NCBI GenBank assembly: GCA_039545355.1
Contig: BCJJ01000004.1
Span: 1,444,801 to 1,508,800, forward strand
Direction of reading: 5' to 3'
DNA from: Trichosporon coremiiforme
Taxonomy: Eukaryota; Basidiomycota; Tremellomycetes; Trichosporonales; Trichosporonaceae
DNA: 64,000 bases
In this document: positions 10,947 to 22,804 of the stretch, one piece after another
Layout of the letters: the number at the start of each line of letters is the position of its first letter
How positions within the stretch are numbered: the stretch's first letter is position 1
Notes under the pieces: model-generated
Told to the model about the DNA's origin: nothing
The model's database searches: none
The model's input: only the letters and a program-made list of their open reading frames with translations
Program-made: the position numbers and the translations under genes

Positions 10947-11494
10947 ATGGTCCTCGCTATCCGACCGCTCGTGTCGGCGCCCTTGGGTAAGCTAGCCTGG
11001 TTCGTTCTTCAGCTAACAGGCAGCCGGCTGTTGCACCGTTATCTCCGTCTTCGGAGTCATCATCCTGGCTGGTACGTTCAGACAGCGCTGAGCCTGTACA
11101 AGGTGTACCGAATATGTAGCTGACCATAGCGTTCGGTGGTTTCTTCTCTCGTCGGGCTTACGCTCTGACGGCTGCCGCTCCCCCAGCCGGCCCCCATGAC
11201 CCCGACTTCGTCGCCAAGATGTGCTACACGGCGGCTTTCATCTACGCCTGCTTCTTTGCGTTCTGCGGCCTGCAAGTGAGTCTACCTCGTCTTCCTCTTG
11301 TCGCGAGGGGCTATCGTCAAGAGATTCAGCAGCATATAGAGAAGCTCAGTGAAAGAGTGTGCCCAATTCGAGCGACACTTCGTCCCAGAGCAGTTCGCCG
11401 CTCGCGAATCTTATGGTCTCGGCGTCTGCTATTCATCTCATGCTAACGTCAGCTCACCGTTCATCAACGCTACCCCCGAGGAGTGCAGCTGTAG
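10947..11494 (+). CDS. V-type proton ATPase V0 subunit f (RNase kappa-like)
   Basis: This small membrane protein is part of the V0 proton-translocating sector (yeast YPR170W-B; animal RNASEK). Four exons (10947-10986, 11024-11071, 11130-11275, 11453-11494) encode 91 residues. Two membrane segments are seen: GCCTVISVFGVIILA and MCYTAAFIYACFFAFCGLQ. Between them is a short lumenal loop, and the C-terminus is HQRYPRGVQL. The family hallmark is a CCTV-S-FGV-IL start and FCG-Q in the second helix, and both are present. The gene is too fragmented for a simple ORF search. PKR1, an assembly factor for the same V0 sector, lies 1.6 kb away beyond LIN1. Confidence 0.87.
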
Positions 11495-11727
11495 AATATA
11501 GACAGGTTCAACCATTAATGTATTGTATAGGTCGCTAGTACTGTTCGCTGCATGCTCGTTGCAGCTTGTTGCATGGTTCGGCGATCATGGTTGTGTGTCT
11601 GTCGCGATGACGATCGGTAGCGGAAATGCTCCCGCGGTCTCTGTCGTCAGTGGCCAAAGTCAGGTCAGGTCAACAACATTCACCTCGCACTCACAACAAT
11701 CCCTTACAACCCTCCGGCCGTCCCGAC

Positions 11728-13036
11728 ATGCCCGTCAAACGATCAGGAGGAGATCCCTCTGGCGCTCCGAAGCGTACGCGCTTCGCGTCCCCTCCGCCAT
11801 CGGCTGGGCAGGCTGGCCCGTCTCGCTCCCGCTCAGCGGACGACAATGACGACCGATACCTCGAGGAAGACATCACTGAGTCAAATCGCGGCGCCAAGCT
11901 CCGGGAGAAACGATCGCTCCGCGACACAGATGGCTATGACTCTGATTCAGATAACGATGAGGAGAGCAAGGTCCTGAGCCGAAGACCTGGAGCTGAGGAG
12001 GAAGCTGAGGACGATGAGATGGACATGTTCGCCGACGAGCCTGCGCCGGAGAAGGACAAGGGCAAGGAGAAGGAGAAGCCCAAGAAGGAGTTCATGGACC
12101 TGAACGACATTGAGGGCCAGGAGTTCGACGAGCCATCAGCCCGGCCGCAAGTCGACGACAGCGACAGTGAGGCTGAGCAGCCGGAGAAGAAGACCGGGCT
12201 CGACGGCGACATGGGCGTCGACCTCACCCCGTTCAACATGAAGAAGGAGATGCAGGACGGACGCTTCACCGAGGGTGGAGAAGTGTACATGGAGAACGAA
12301 AAGGATCCGCACGAGAAGCACGACGTCTGGCTCGACTCAATGGACAAGGACGAGATCAAGAAGGCTCGCCGTGCCCACCGCGAGCGTGAGCGTCTGGAGC
12401 GGGAACGCGAGCAGCGCGAGGCAGAGAATGAAAGTGGAGCCGGCAGCGAGGAGAAGGAGCAAATGCTGCTGCAGCAGGCCATGGAGCACATGGAGCGGGG
12501 AGAGACGGTCATGGAGGCTCTCCAGCGGCTAGGCAAGGAGGCGGAGAAGAAGGCGGTAAGCGGCAAGAAGAAGTCTTGGGTCGAGCGACAGCGGGAACGG
12601 AAAGCCGCAATGGAAGGGTGAGGTTCGTGACGAGTCAAGCCAGCTGACACGCAGTGACGGACCAAAGGATTCATTCACTCAGCTCTCCTCTGCTGTATCC
12701 GACCTGACGGCGATGAGCAAGCTCGACGTGTACGCTCTCTCGCGTGAAGCTATTTCGCGCATGATCCGCAAGTCCGACACTCCGGCCGCTGCACCCGTTC
12801 CGGCGGCGCCCGTCGACACCCGAGCGTTCCAGTACCGGTTCTCCATGACGTACATGAAGTCCCTCCCAGAAGGTCAGCGACCACTCGAGCGCGAGGTGTT
12901 CGGACCATTCAGCGCCTCGCAGCTGAAGCAGTGGAAGATGACCGGCTTCTTCGGTCCGAATTGCGAGAACGTCGAGCTGCGAGTGATGGGAACGGAGCCG
13001 TGGGGATCTTGGACAGACGTCGTAGACAAAGTGTAG
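11728..13036 (+). CDS. LIN1: Lin1/CD2BP2-type GYF-domain spliceosomal protein
   Basis: Lin1 (human CD2BP2) binds Prp6 and Dib1 and is part of the U5 snRNP before tri-snRNP assembly. Two exons (11728-12617, 12655-13036) give 423 residues. The N-terminus MPVKRSGG, an acidic low-complexity region, and the conserved block LTPFNMKKEMQDGRF followed by DVWLDSMD match CD2BP2. A charged coiled-coil stretch rich in Arg and Glu follows. The C-terminal GYF domain spans about residues 355-410 with FGPF (379-382), W390 and GFF (394-396). The canonical W-x-Y opening of GYF domains is replaced by FQYRF. An in-frame ATG at 11626 would add 34 residues; 11728 was preferred because the family begins MP-KR. Confidence 0.88.
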
Positions 13037-13090
13037 CAATAGATACATCGGTACATCCAAATTAACCTGCACGGCCTGAAGTCTCCCACT

Positions 13091-13623
13091 CTACTTGTCT
13101 TTTTTGGTCTCCGGCTGAGGAGCATCTGACGTCTCGAGCAAAGGGTCGGTGACCGGCATGTTCTCCGGGTTGCTCTGGATCTTGTGCATCTGGGCGACAA
13201 ACCTGAGGTTAGCTCACGCCCCTGTATGACAACTTACATGACCATAGCTCCCCAAAGAAGCACACTCGTAGCGAGGAGGAAGACAACCTCCTTCATCCAG
13301 TTGGTCATCGCGCCAAGTCCGACCAAGACCATGATGAGGAAGAAGAACGAAACGTTCATTGCTGTACCGTCAGTTACATGCACAGTTACTCATCTGAATA
13401 GCTCACCGATGACGACGGTAGCGTTCGCTCCCGGCTCCCAAATCGACTTGATGATGTCGCCGACCACTCCAGCCGGCAGTTCAACCTGCTCATCGGCGAC
13501 AACCGATACCTCCTCCCCTTCGACTACCTGAGTCTCGCTCAACCGCCGGACGGGCGGGATACCAACAGGCTCCGGAGTCGTTGAAGACGATGTCGATGAT
13601 TCTGTTGAGCGCGTAGTGACCAT
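13091..13623 (-). CDS. PKR1: V-ATPase assembly factor Pkr1
   Basis: Pkr1 is an ER membrane protein needed to assemble the V0 sector. Three exons (13623-13407, 13361-13238, 13202-13091) encode 150 residues. After a Ser/Thr-rich N-terminus comes the family signature IIKSIWEPGANATVVIA. Two membrane segments follow: NVSFFFLIMVLVGLGAM and EVVFLLATSVLLWGAMVMFV. The hydrophilic tail ends ETKKDK. The larger N-terminal part (about 65 residues before the signature) is longer than in budding yeast. It is convergent with LIN1 (stops 54 bp apart) and divergent from UTP10. Confidence 0.85.
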
Positions 13624-13845
13624 GCTTGTGCTGTTGTCGATGTGGTGGTAATGCAGCGAGCAACACGTCGGTGGTGATCGTCAGCCGAAATGCACAGTGG
13701 TGCGGACTGTCGTTGATCTCCGCCCACGTGGCCCGCAAAAGTTCAAGATTCGGTGAGGTAACCTGCAATTCTGCGATTCGTGGTCTGAGATTGTAAACTT
13801 GATCCTTGAGCTCGCTCTACCGCACACACTTATACCCAGCTCGCG
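13624..13845. promoter_or_regulatory. Divergent promoter region PKR1 / UTP10
   Basis: A 222-bp gap between two divergent starts, carrying both 5' leaders. Nothing specific is recognised. Confidence 0.4.
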
Positions 13846-16800
13846 ATGTCGTCGCTTGCGAGCCAGCTCAAGAACATCGCATCGCTCGATGCGGACCGCC
13901 TGACCTCAAGGACAGGTGCGCCCTCATCAAAATCCTGCCTCTTCCCCGCCAAGGTTGCCGCGACCCAAGACCTCGATGCCGTCCACGCTCTCGGCCAGTC
14001 GGGCTTCGACGAGCTCGTCCAGCTCGACCCCCAGATGGAGGAGTTTGAGGAGGAGCTCTTCTCCGAGGCTGCCAAGCGCACCGATCGCATGATGCTCTCC
14101 GAGGAGGAGAACAAGAAGCTCGACGAGGCCCTCGCCCGGTGTCTCGGACGGCTAGGCAAGTGGATCGGCACCATGGCCGGCGGCAAGTGTATCGAGTGGC
14201 TGGTCCGAAGATTCAGGTGAGCTTTCCGGGGCGGTTCATAAGCTGACAGCAGGGTGCACGAGATGAATGCCGACACGACGCTGCAGGTGTTCCTCCCGTA
14301 CCATGACTCCCCGAACTTCGCCCGCATCCTCGCCATCCTCAACCTCCCCACCGACTCCCCCTACCACGTTCCCTTCGCCCCTCTCGCTAAGAAGGCTCAG
14401 CCCGTCGCTCGCGAGTACATCACCAGCGCCATCAGTTCCTCCCGAGACCCCTCGCTCCGTCTCCTGACGGACCTCGCCGAGTCGCTCAAGACGGCTCACA
14501 CCGAGGGCTGCACCCACCGCGCTCTCCTTGCCTTCTGGAGCGCTACCCTTGTTGACCTGCTTGAGCGCAGCAGGAGCACTGGTCGTGTTCCGGAGGGTGT
14601 TGTGAAGATCCTCGTCGAGGCGTTTGTCACCCTCCTCTCAACACCGGGTATCAGCGCCGAGGTCAACGCTGCCGTATACCCTCCCCTCGTTCTCCTGGCC
14701 CGCTCGGTCCGACTCGCCGATGCTCCCTTCGCTGCTATCCTTGAGGCGCTTCTGACCCCCAGCACTGGAGCTGCTCCCAGCCAGCGTGTGCTCACCCTTC
14801 TCGTCCTGCTCGACGCTCGCAAGGGATGGGACCAGGGCCTCGGAACTGATGCTCCTGCTCGTCTCGCCACGATCCCTCAGCTGGGCGACCTCCTCGTTGC
14901 CGCCATGGAGAAGTACGGCTTCGAGAACGCCATGCAGGTTATCATGTCGGTCCTCATCGACGACGTCCAGGAGTCGCTCGAGACGCTCACAAAGCTTGTT
15001 GACTACGCCAACCTCCCCGAGTCGGTCGTCAAGGTTGCCGCCGAGAAGCTCCTCAACACTCCCTCCGGAGCGCACAAGGACGCCCGTGACCTCCTCAGCA
15101 CTCTGCGTCAGCGCTACCCGTCGCTCATCGACGGTGCCGTGCTCGAGGCTTCGGCCACTTCCGACGTCGATCCTGCCCTCATCCAGTGGTCGTCCGCTGA
15201 GACTGCGTTCCTGGACGTCCACTCCGCCGACGTCGCCTCGCGTGTCAGCGGTGTGCGCGAGATGTACGCTGTCGCGGAGGCTGCCGGCCTGAACCGCGGC
15301 AACGCCGCTTCGCTCATCGCCTCGGACGACAAGCTGCGCTCGGCACAGAACGCCATCGTCGCTCGCCTGCGCGACACCGACGTCGAGGTCCTGTCGGCTG
15401 TGTATGCCGAGCCCGAGCTTCTGCTCTCCCTGCTCACCGGTGTTGACTACATCGACGCCGTCCTGTCGACGTTCAGCGCCACCAAGCCCCAGCCCAAGGT
15501 TGTCGGACAGCACATTGCCTTCCTTGCCAACACCTACATTCCCACCCACCCGGACGTCGAGGCGCGTGTCTTCGAGAAGCTGCTGATCCCGAACCTCCTC
15601 GCCACCGAGGACCGCCGCGCTTTCGGTCCCGAGCAGTGGCCGTCAGTTGTCAAGGCTTGCCGCCTTGCGGCCCACACTAAGATCCCTGCTCTTGATGCTT
15701 CGGTCGACCAGCTCGTAAAGTTCAACCAGGAGCTCGTCAAGGCTATCGCCAACGCCATCGCCTCGTCCGGCAACATTGGCTCGCGCGTCGACATCCTCGT
15801 CTCAGCTCTGTCCGCCACCGGCGCCTCTGCCCGCCTATTCGCTGCCATCACCCTCGGCCAGCTCGTCACCTGTGCCGGTGGCTACCAGCACGGTGTTGCT
15901 GCTCGCTCTCTGGATGCCCTCCAGGCGTCCCTCGGTGGTAAGGCTCTTGTTGACGTTGACACCGTCGAGTCGTCGCTTTCCGAGGCTCTCGTCAAGGCCA
16001 TCGTCACCAAGCTGAACCAGGTCCGCACGATGCAGCGTGCCAGCCTCGCTCTCCTCAGCGCTGCCGCTGGCGTCCGCTCTTCGCCGAACGACGCCATCAC
16101 CTGGCTCGGCGACGACTCCAGCACCGAGTCCACCGAGGCGCAGACCCGCCGCGTCGCTCACTCGCTCTACCGCTGGGCGAACAGCGCGAGCCTCTCCGCC
16201 TCTGTGGCGAGGAACCTTCTGCAGTCCGTTCTCAGCCAGCTCGGCGAGGATGCGCTGATCTTCTTCGCCTCGGTCTGGACCGACGCCGCCGACTCTGGTC
16301 TCCGCGTCGCCGCTCTCCGGCACGCTGCTGCCTTCATCAAGGCGTACCAGGGCGCCGACAAGAAGAAGACCGACTTTCAGCTGATCGTCCCCGCCCTGCT
16401 CATTGCTCTCCAGGACACCTCGAAGGAGGTCCGCGCCGCCGCTGCTGCTATCCTGAAGTCCATCTCCGAGTCGCCGGCTTCAGGCTCCTCCGACATCTAC
16501 GGCCTCGAGACTATCTACGGCCAGCGCTCTGACCTCGTCCAGCTCCTCAAGCCCTCCGACCTCACCAAGTACATTGAGGCGCTCACCGAGGCTCTCGACG
16601 ACATGGTGCTCGACGCTTCACGCCTGGCTCTCGTCCACGGCGCTGCCCTCGACGCTTCGACCAAGGACGGCAAGAAGCATGTTTCCCAGCGTCGCGCCGT
16701 CATGGACAGCCTCATGTCGCACGTCCTTGCCTGGCGCGCCGACGACGCTCGCCGCTCTCTGCTCTCGTCGCTCGTGACTGTTACCAACACTTCGCGTCTG

Positions 16801-19800
16801 CAGGGCGCCCTCCCTCTGCTCGAGCCGCTCACGGACGTCACCAAGGACGAGGCCGACTGGCTCGCGTCCCTCCCCGCCGCCCACAAGAACGAGTACCTCG
16901 ACCTGCTGTTCGAAAGCTTCAACCCCCGCCACGCCTCTGTCGTCACCGAGAACGACAGCGAGGCTTGGCGCTTCCTTCTGGACCTGTTCTCCGCGAAGCC
17001 CACGCCCATTGTCAACCAGATGCGCGCGATTTCGCTGCAGCGCATGGCCGACGGACTCTTCCTCGCGCTCAAGCCCACCCAGCGCGCCGAGTACATTGTC
17101 GACCTCGTCCAGTCGCTTCACGGTCTCTCGGCCGAGGACAAAATCTCCGCCAAGGCCGTCCTCGTCAAGCTGCGTCTCTCGACCCTCGAGATCATGGGTG
17201 TTGTCGAGACCCTTGTCGAGCCCCTCGAGTCGACTGTCCAGCGCAAGAAGGCGAAGAACGACGATGCCGACGACAAGATTGAGCAGGCCGTGTACAGCAT
17301 CACGACGTTCATCGAGTCGCGCGACTGGAAAGCTCTTCGTGGCGACGCCTCGCTTGTTGCTGCTCTCATGAGCATCCTCTCTGCTGTACTCACTAAGCGC
17401 CAGTCCATCAAGGAGGGTGTCGACTACCTCGAGCAGGAGGTTCTCGGCGCTATCCTCGCGCAGCTGGAGAAGATCAACGACTCTGCCGAGATTCTCCGCG
17501 CCCGCGTTGGTATCGAGGCGATTGTCAAGGTCATCCGTGCCTCGTCCAACCCCCGCACCTCGCAGCGCGCACTCCTCGTTGCCTCGGAGCTCGCTCGCCT
17601 CGTCCCCGAGAGCGTCCTCCACAACGTCATGCCCATCTTCACCTTCATGGGCTCCTCCGATCTGCAGCGCGACGATGCGTACAGCTTCGGTGTCGTCGAG
17701 CAGACCGTCTCCCGCATCGTGCCTGTCATGGCCGAGTCGCTCAAGGAGAAGGCGTCCTCGACGCTCGAGCTGTACACCGAGGCGCGCACCTTCCTCAACA
17801 TCTTCACCGACATGGCTGGCCCCGGCCGTCTGCCGAAGCACCGCATCCTGCCGTTCTTCGTGCACCTCGTCAAGTCTCTCGGCGCCGAGTCCTTCCTCGC
17901 GCCCGTGTGCATGCTTCTCGCTACTGGCAAGAAGATGCCCGGTCTCGACCTGCCGCTCAGCGTTGCGCAGGCGTTCCCCGCCGGCGTGCGCACGCTCACT
18001 CTTCTTGAGATCGAGCGCGAGGCCACGCGTCTCGTCAGTGGTACCGATGTCGGCTTCCTCGCCGACGAGAAGCACGGCGCGCGCAACGCCGCCACGCTTC
18101 TTGAGCTCTGTGCCGGCCTCGGCAAGCAGCTCCGCGGCAAGGCATGCCCCCAGCCGGCTGTCGAGGAGGTTGTCCGCGATCTCGTCTCGCTCTCTGCCGA
18201 GCAGCTCGACAGCGACGACCAGCTCGCCGAGCCGCTCGAGGCCGCGCTCAGCAACGCTATGCAGCTTCTCTCCGTCCCCAGCTTCCTCAGCATTATCGAG
18301 AAGATTCTCGAGTCCGGCCGCGAGGAGGACATCACCCGCTCGCTCGACATGTTCACCGAGCGCCTGCCCCTCGTCAAACCCGAGGTGCGCTCAAAGTCGT
18401 CCGCCGCCATGGCCAAGATCATTAAGAGCGCCGCCTCGCTCCTCAAGGCAGGCCAGGTCGTTGCTGAGCACGCGCTCATCGCCCTCGAGGCTGTCACTGC
18501 CTCGGCTCTGCCGAACGAGGACGGCTCGCTCGCTGCCATCGTCCCCACCGCCATCGACGCCGTTAAGGACGCCGACGCCGAGACCTCCGTCTCTGCCATG
18601 TCGCTCGTTGCCTCGCTTGTCCGCCGCCTCGGCCCCCGCTCGATCCCCTTCATCCAGCCCGTGCTCAACGCGTGCCTCTCGATGGCTGCGCAGACGGGTG
18701 CCGCCATCGACGCCGCGTTCCTCACCATCTCGGCGCTGGTCGACACGGTCCCCACGTTCATCAGCGGCAAGCAGCTCGTGTCGCTCCTGCGCGCCACGGC
18801 CGAGCACCGCGCCGAGGACGAGGGTGCCTCTGCCATCCTGATCTCTGCCGTCGCCAAGCGTATCCCGACCAAGACGCTTGTGCCCGTCGTGATGGACCTG
18901 TGGAAGGAGCTGAAGGGGGCGGGTCAGGCGCCCATCGAGGCCTTCTTCGCTCTGCTGAAGCACGCGCTGCGCCACGCCGACCGCGCCGCCCTGCCGGCGC
19001 TGACGAAGCCGCTCTTCGGGTTCTTCCTCGACGTCTTCGACCTGCGCCACGGCAGCAAGCTGCCCGCCGCCGCCATTGACGCGGTCGAGACCTCGGCCAT
19101 CGCCTCCTTCATCGAGCTTGTCACCAAGCTGTCCGAGGCGAGCTTCAAGCCCCTCTTCGTGCGCCTGTACGACTGGGCGGTCGTTGACCTCGCCGCGCCC
19201 GTGAACGATGCCCACGTCGTCGCGCGCCGCACTGTCCTCTTCCGCGTCATGTCAGGCCTGCTTGACAAGTTCCGCCACCTCCTGACGGGATACATGGGCA
19301 CGCTTCTGCCGCTCATCGACGAGCTGCTCGCGGCCTACAGCAGCGGCGAGATCGCCGACGCCGGTCTCTGGGCGCTCATGCTCGACACGCTGGCCAAGAG
19401 CTTCGACGTTGACGAGGGCGCCTTCTGGACCGACGCGTCGCTGCTCAAGCTCCTGCCCGGTCTTGTGGCTCAGCTCTCCACACTCCCCGAGCTGGCGAGC
19501 AGCGATGTCTCGCCGCCCGCGCGCGCGCTTGCCGCCCTCGCCGCCGCGACCAACGGAGAGACGACGCTCAAGAAGGTCAACATGGCCGTGTGCATGACGA
19601 CCCGTGCCGAGGAGCCGCGCACGCGCATGGCCGCCCTCCGCGCTCTCGACGCCATGTGGGAGCGCCACGCCGACGAGATGATCCCCCTCGTCCCCGAGAC
19701 TGTGGCCGAGTTCCTCGCCGAGCTCCTCGAGGACGAGAACTCCGAGGTCGAGGGTCTCGCGCGCAAGGTCCTTACGCGCATCGAGGGCGTTACCGGCTCC

Positions 19801-19821
19801 CTCAAGGAGTATCTCGAGTAG
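13846..19821 (+). CDS. UTP10: SSU processome component Utp10 (HEATR1/BP28)
   Basis: Utp10 belongs to the t-UTP/UtpA subcomplex that binds nascent pre-rRNA and supports Pol I transcription and 18S processing. Two exons (13846-14216, 14253-19821) encode 1979 residues. The N-terminus [15 protein letters not shown], the block [16 protein letters not shown] and [16 protein letters not shown] match the family start. The rest is a solenoid of HEAT repeats. A BP28CT-like region is followed by the typical last repeat with [27 protein letters not shown]. The second exon is 5.6 kb without an interruption. The several 300-480 codon frames inside it on both strands are shadows caused by GC-rich third positions. 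Confidence 0.95.
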
Positions 19822-19934
19822 ACGTTTCGATAAAAACTGTATTTGTACACAAGGTGATAGATGCATTACTAGGGTTTGGTTCTGATACAACACTGTTCGC
19901 GGGACGCGTGTAAATTAACATATGTTCTAACTTC

Positions 19935-21685
19935 TTACCAGCCGCCTCCGCCAACGCCGAGGCGACGGTACTCCACCAGCTCGCACTTGGACTTAGCCTC
20001 GTCCTCGTCGTCAGGTTGCATGACGCGCGGAAGGCGGAGGCGGTACCAGTCGCCCGCGAACGTGATGACGACGAGCTGGTGCTCCTTCTTGGGCGGCTCG
20101 GGCTTCGACTCAGCCGGAGTCGGTTTGCCAGCCCCGCTCTCCTTGCGCTGCACTGTAACGCGGGGAGCGCGAGACTGCGAGCTGGAGCGGTTCGACCCGC
20201 GCGCCGAGCCCGAGTCGCGGCGGGCAGCCGTGTACGCCGACTGCGTCGGTGTGTCTGCCCGCCTTCCGCTCGGCGTCGCCGTCCTCGTGCTCGTCGCGTC
20301 GGAGCCGAAGGAGTGCCGCTCCTCACGCGTGCCCATGCTGATGCCAGCGGGCTTCCGTGCGAGCGCGAGTCTGTCCGGTTTCTCCTTGTCAAGCTCCGGC
20401 TCGGGGTCGACCTCAATCCATCCGACAACATAGCGCTCAGCCCACTCGCGCTCCTGGGGTTCGCGGTCGTCCTCCCCGATCTTCATGGACGGCAGGCCAG
20501 CGGCATCGGCCGCGGCACCGATAGCCCCACTGAACGCATGCGGGTTCTTCCGCGGAAGGTAGTACTGCGCCGTACTCGCCGTGCTGGAGAAGTAGTTGGG
20601 AAGGGCTAGGGCCTTGCCCAGCACCTTGGCGAGGGAGGCTTGCGGCTTGGGAGCCGGCGAGGCACCGTTGTCGCCCCAGACGTGGACCGTGCCCTTGTCC
20701 GACCAGCCTACTACGCGGCCGCCCTTGCGCCGAGCGAGATCGCGCGAGCGCTCCGCATCCGCTAGTGCTGACGGGTCCACGAACACCGTGTCCTCGAAGC
20801 AGAGACCCCAGATCTCGGCTCGATCCACGCCGCGCCGGAGTTCCTTCTCAAGCGAGCCGCGCGCTGTGTCCCATACGCGGAGAAGTGTACCGCGCTCGCT
20901 GGCGGTGAGGATGTGCGAACCCGTTGCTGAGCATGTCAAGGAGGATAACGGGTGCGTGTGGGCCAGCAGAATCGGCGACCGGAAGCTCGCCGTCACCGTC
21001 TTCGCCTTGCCCGATGGCGCTCCGCACGGCGGAAGGTGTACGAGCTGCACGTGCCCTGGCTGCCTGCCGGGAAGGGCGAGGAGGGTCGAACCCGGCGCCG
21101 TCGAGACTGCAGTCAGGCCGTGTTCGTTCTCCGACGTCTCCCACTCTCCCAGCTTGGTCAGCCAGAAGCCCCCGCCGGACGCCACCTCACGCGCTTTGCC
21201 TTTGCCGGCGGGCTCGTCGTCGCCGTATCCGTACTCGTACGCGATGACACGGCGGAGGAGCACAATGGCAACGAGGCGGTAGCGGGAAGCGATCCCTCGT
21301 ATTTGCTCGCTGGTTGTTAGCTGACAAGACTACGGTGGCTAGCTCACCCAAACTCGAGCTCAGCCACTGGCTGACCCAGCCCATCGTGGTAGATGACCGC
21401 CTTGTTTGGCGGGAAGAGCGGGTTCGAGCCGCCACCCTGTAGCACGAGCAGTGGCGACTGGGGTAGCGGCACGGCGCGCGCGAGTGTTCCTGGAAGTGCT
21501 GCTATCAGCTTTCAAGTCGACATGCACAGCTCACCTCTCCGCCGGAGCAGTCCGAGTGGCCAAGTGCGCCATACCTCGTACCCAGTCTCGGTGGCGACAG
21601 CGAAGATGCGTCCATCCGCTGAGAACGACACGTCGAGGATGGGCGGCGGCCGCAGCGTCGACACCTGGTAGCGTCCGAGCTGCAT
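19935..21685 (-). CDS. PROPPIN WD-repeat protein, WIPI3/WDR45B type
   Basis: PROPPINs are seven-bladed beta-propellers that bind PI3P and PI(3,5)P2 on autophagic, vacuolar or endosomal membranes (Atg18, Atg21, Hsv2 families). Three exons (21685-21535, 21489-21348, 21309-19935) encode 555 residues. N-terminal blade strands are seen in VSFSADGRIFAVATETGYEV and RYRLVAIVLLRRVIAYEYG. The lipid-binding motif is ELRRGVDRAEI (LRRG at about 255-258), the L-RRG form known from WIPI3/4 rather than FRRG of Atg18. A Ser/Pro-rich insert of about 100 residues precedes the last strand, LVVITFAGDWYRLRL, and the protein ends in a Gly-rich tail. An in-frame ATG at 21778 would add 31 residues; 21685 was chosen from the MQLGRYQVSTL start. 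Confidence 0.8.
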
Positions 21686-22266
21686 GGTTCCGGGCGCTGC
21701 GCGGTGGTAATATGTGAATGTGACAGTTGGCGCAAGAGAGCGGTGTGTACTCAGTTCGTGGAAGCGACGGCGAAGCACGCAGGTGGAGGTCGTCCACCAT
21801 GATGTGCGCTATCTTTGGTCCCGTGAGTGACGCTGGGTGGCAAACTGGTGGCGCGCGCCCGGTCTGTTGTGCGAGCGTGACAAAGTCTGCGAGCGAGAAG
21901 CTCTTTCGTACTCACTCGAGCAGTCACATGCAGCCACTTATGCTTGCAGACATAAGCAAGACTTCGTAGAACCCTCGGGGCACACAGCAACGGTCGGCTG
22001 AGTGATGAGCTGTGGCACCGTACGTGCAGTTCTTCTCCTACGCCCTGCGCCCTTATCCACGTCTATAGTTCCCTCCTAGATGGTTCAAATTAGCCCCTGT
22101 ACCTTTTGCGGAGCACCAGAAACGCGCCTGTAAGGATCGCAACAGCCGGTAGACAACTCCTGCACGTTCAAGCGCCAGAAGGGGCCACTGTTTATATCCG
22201 CTCGCGAACACAGGTAGCAAGAACGACCGTCGGCCGCTTTGGCTGTTGCGACGGTTAGTATGGTTC
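21686..22266. promoter_or_regulatory. Region upstream of the PROPPIN gene and 5' flank of tRNA-Asp
   Basis: This holds the PROPPIN promoter and the 5' flank of the tRNA. A 12-bp copy of the tRNA D-arm region (ACGGTTAGTATG at 22251-22262) lies 30 bp ahead of the matching tRNA segment, with one difference. Nothing else is recognised. Confidence 0.4.
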
Positions 22267-22347
22267 TTCCTGTTCGTATAACGGCTAGTATGCTCGCTTG
22301 TCACGTGACTATCGCGGGAGATCGGAGTTCGATTCTCCGACAGGAAG
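22267..22347 (+). tRNA. tRNA-Asp (anticodon GTC) with a 9-nt intron
   Basis: The acceptor stem TTCCTGT (22267-22273) pairs fully with ACAGGAA (22340-22346), and the discriminator is G22347. The D-arm is GTAT (22276-22279)/GTAT (22288-22291) with a GG-containing loop. The anticodon stem CTCGC (22293-22297) pairs with GCGGG (22314-22318). The anticodon loop TTGTCA carries GTC at 22300-22302 and is interrupted after A37 by nine bases (22304-22312), the canonical position for a nuclear tRNA intron. The T-arm CGGAG-TTCGATT-CTCCG (22323-22339) is perfect. A TTTT terminator follows at 22354-22357. The sequence closely follows eukaryotic cytoplasmic tRNA-Asp. Confidence 0.93.
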
Positions 22348-22804
22348 CTTCTCTTTTGGCTGCTCCACAGCTTCATTCCTTTTGTTGAGTCGCAAAGAAC
22401 GGCTTGTTAGCGTCTTTTCGAGTCGTAGAGGGTGGTCTGTGTGTAGCAATCCTAGCGGGGCGCTATAGCGTTTAAACGCGAAGAGTTGCCGCGGTTCAGT
22501 TGCTTAGTGTGCTTCCAGCGGCGATCGGCGAGCGGAGGCAAATGTCCTCCAAGCACGTGACACCAATCTTCAGTTCCTTCGTCACAATAACTTTGGCTGC
22601 TACCACCCGCTTCGAGCTCGTCGAAGATCCTAAGTTTCTAATCTCAACCAACCTCGCCACTGCATCACCCCTCCTTCGGGACACACTCACACGGCACTCG
22701 ACCCTAGACGCGCGGAACAGACGGCGCGTTATACGAACACAGCTCAGACCGACTGAGCGACTAAACTGCGAAACGCCAACGAACGGAAGGAAGACTAGAA
22801 CACC
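22348..22804. promoter_or_regulatory. tRNA 3' flank and RPB6 promoter/leader
   Basis: This contains the Pol III stop run (22354-22357) and then the RPB6 promoter. The last bases before the ATG (AACACC) match the start context of PET117. Confidence 0.45.

Noticed and set aside
16618..18875. 470-485 codon frames on both strands inside UTP10
   Set aside because: GC-rich third positions leave alternative frames open. They have Arg/Ser/Pro or Gly/Glu/Arg bias and no family match, while UTP10 is intact.
22300..22309. GTCACGTGAC E-box near the tRNA
   Set aside because: It is formed by the anticodon loop and the start of the tRNA intron, so it is explained by the tRNA itself.
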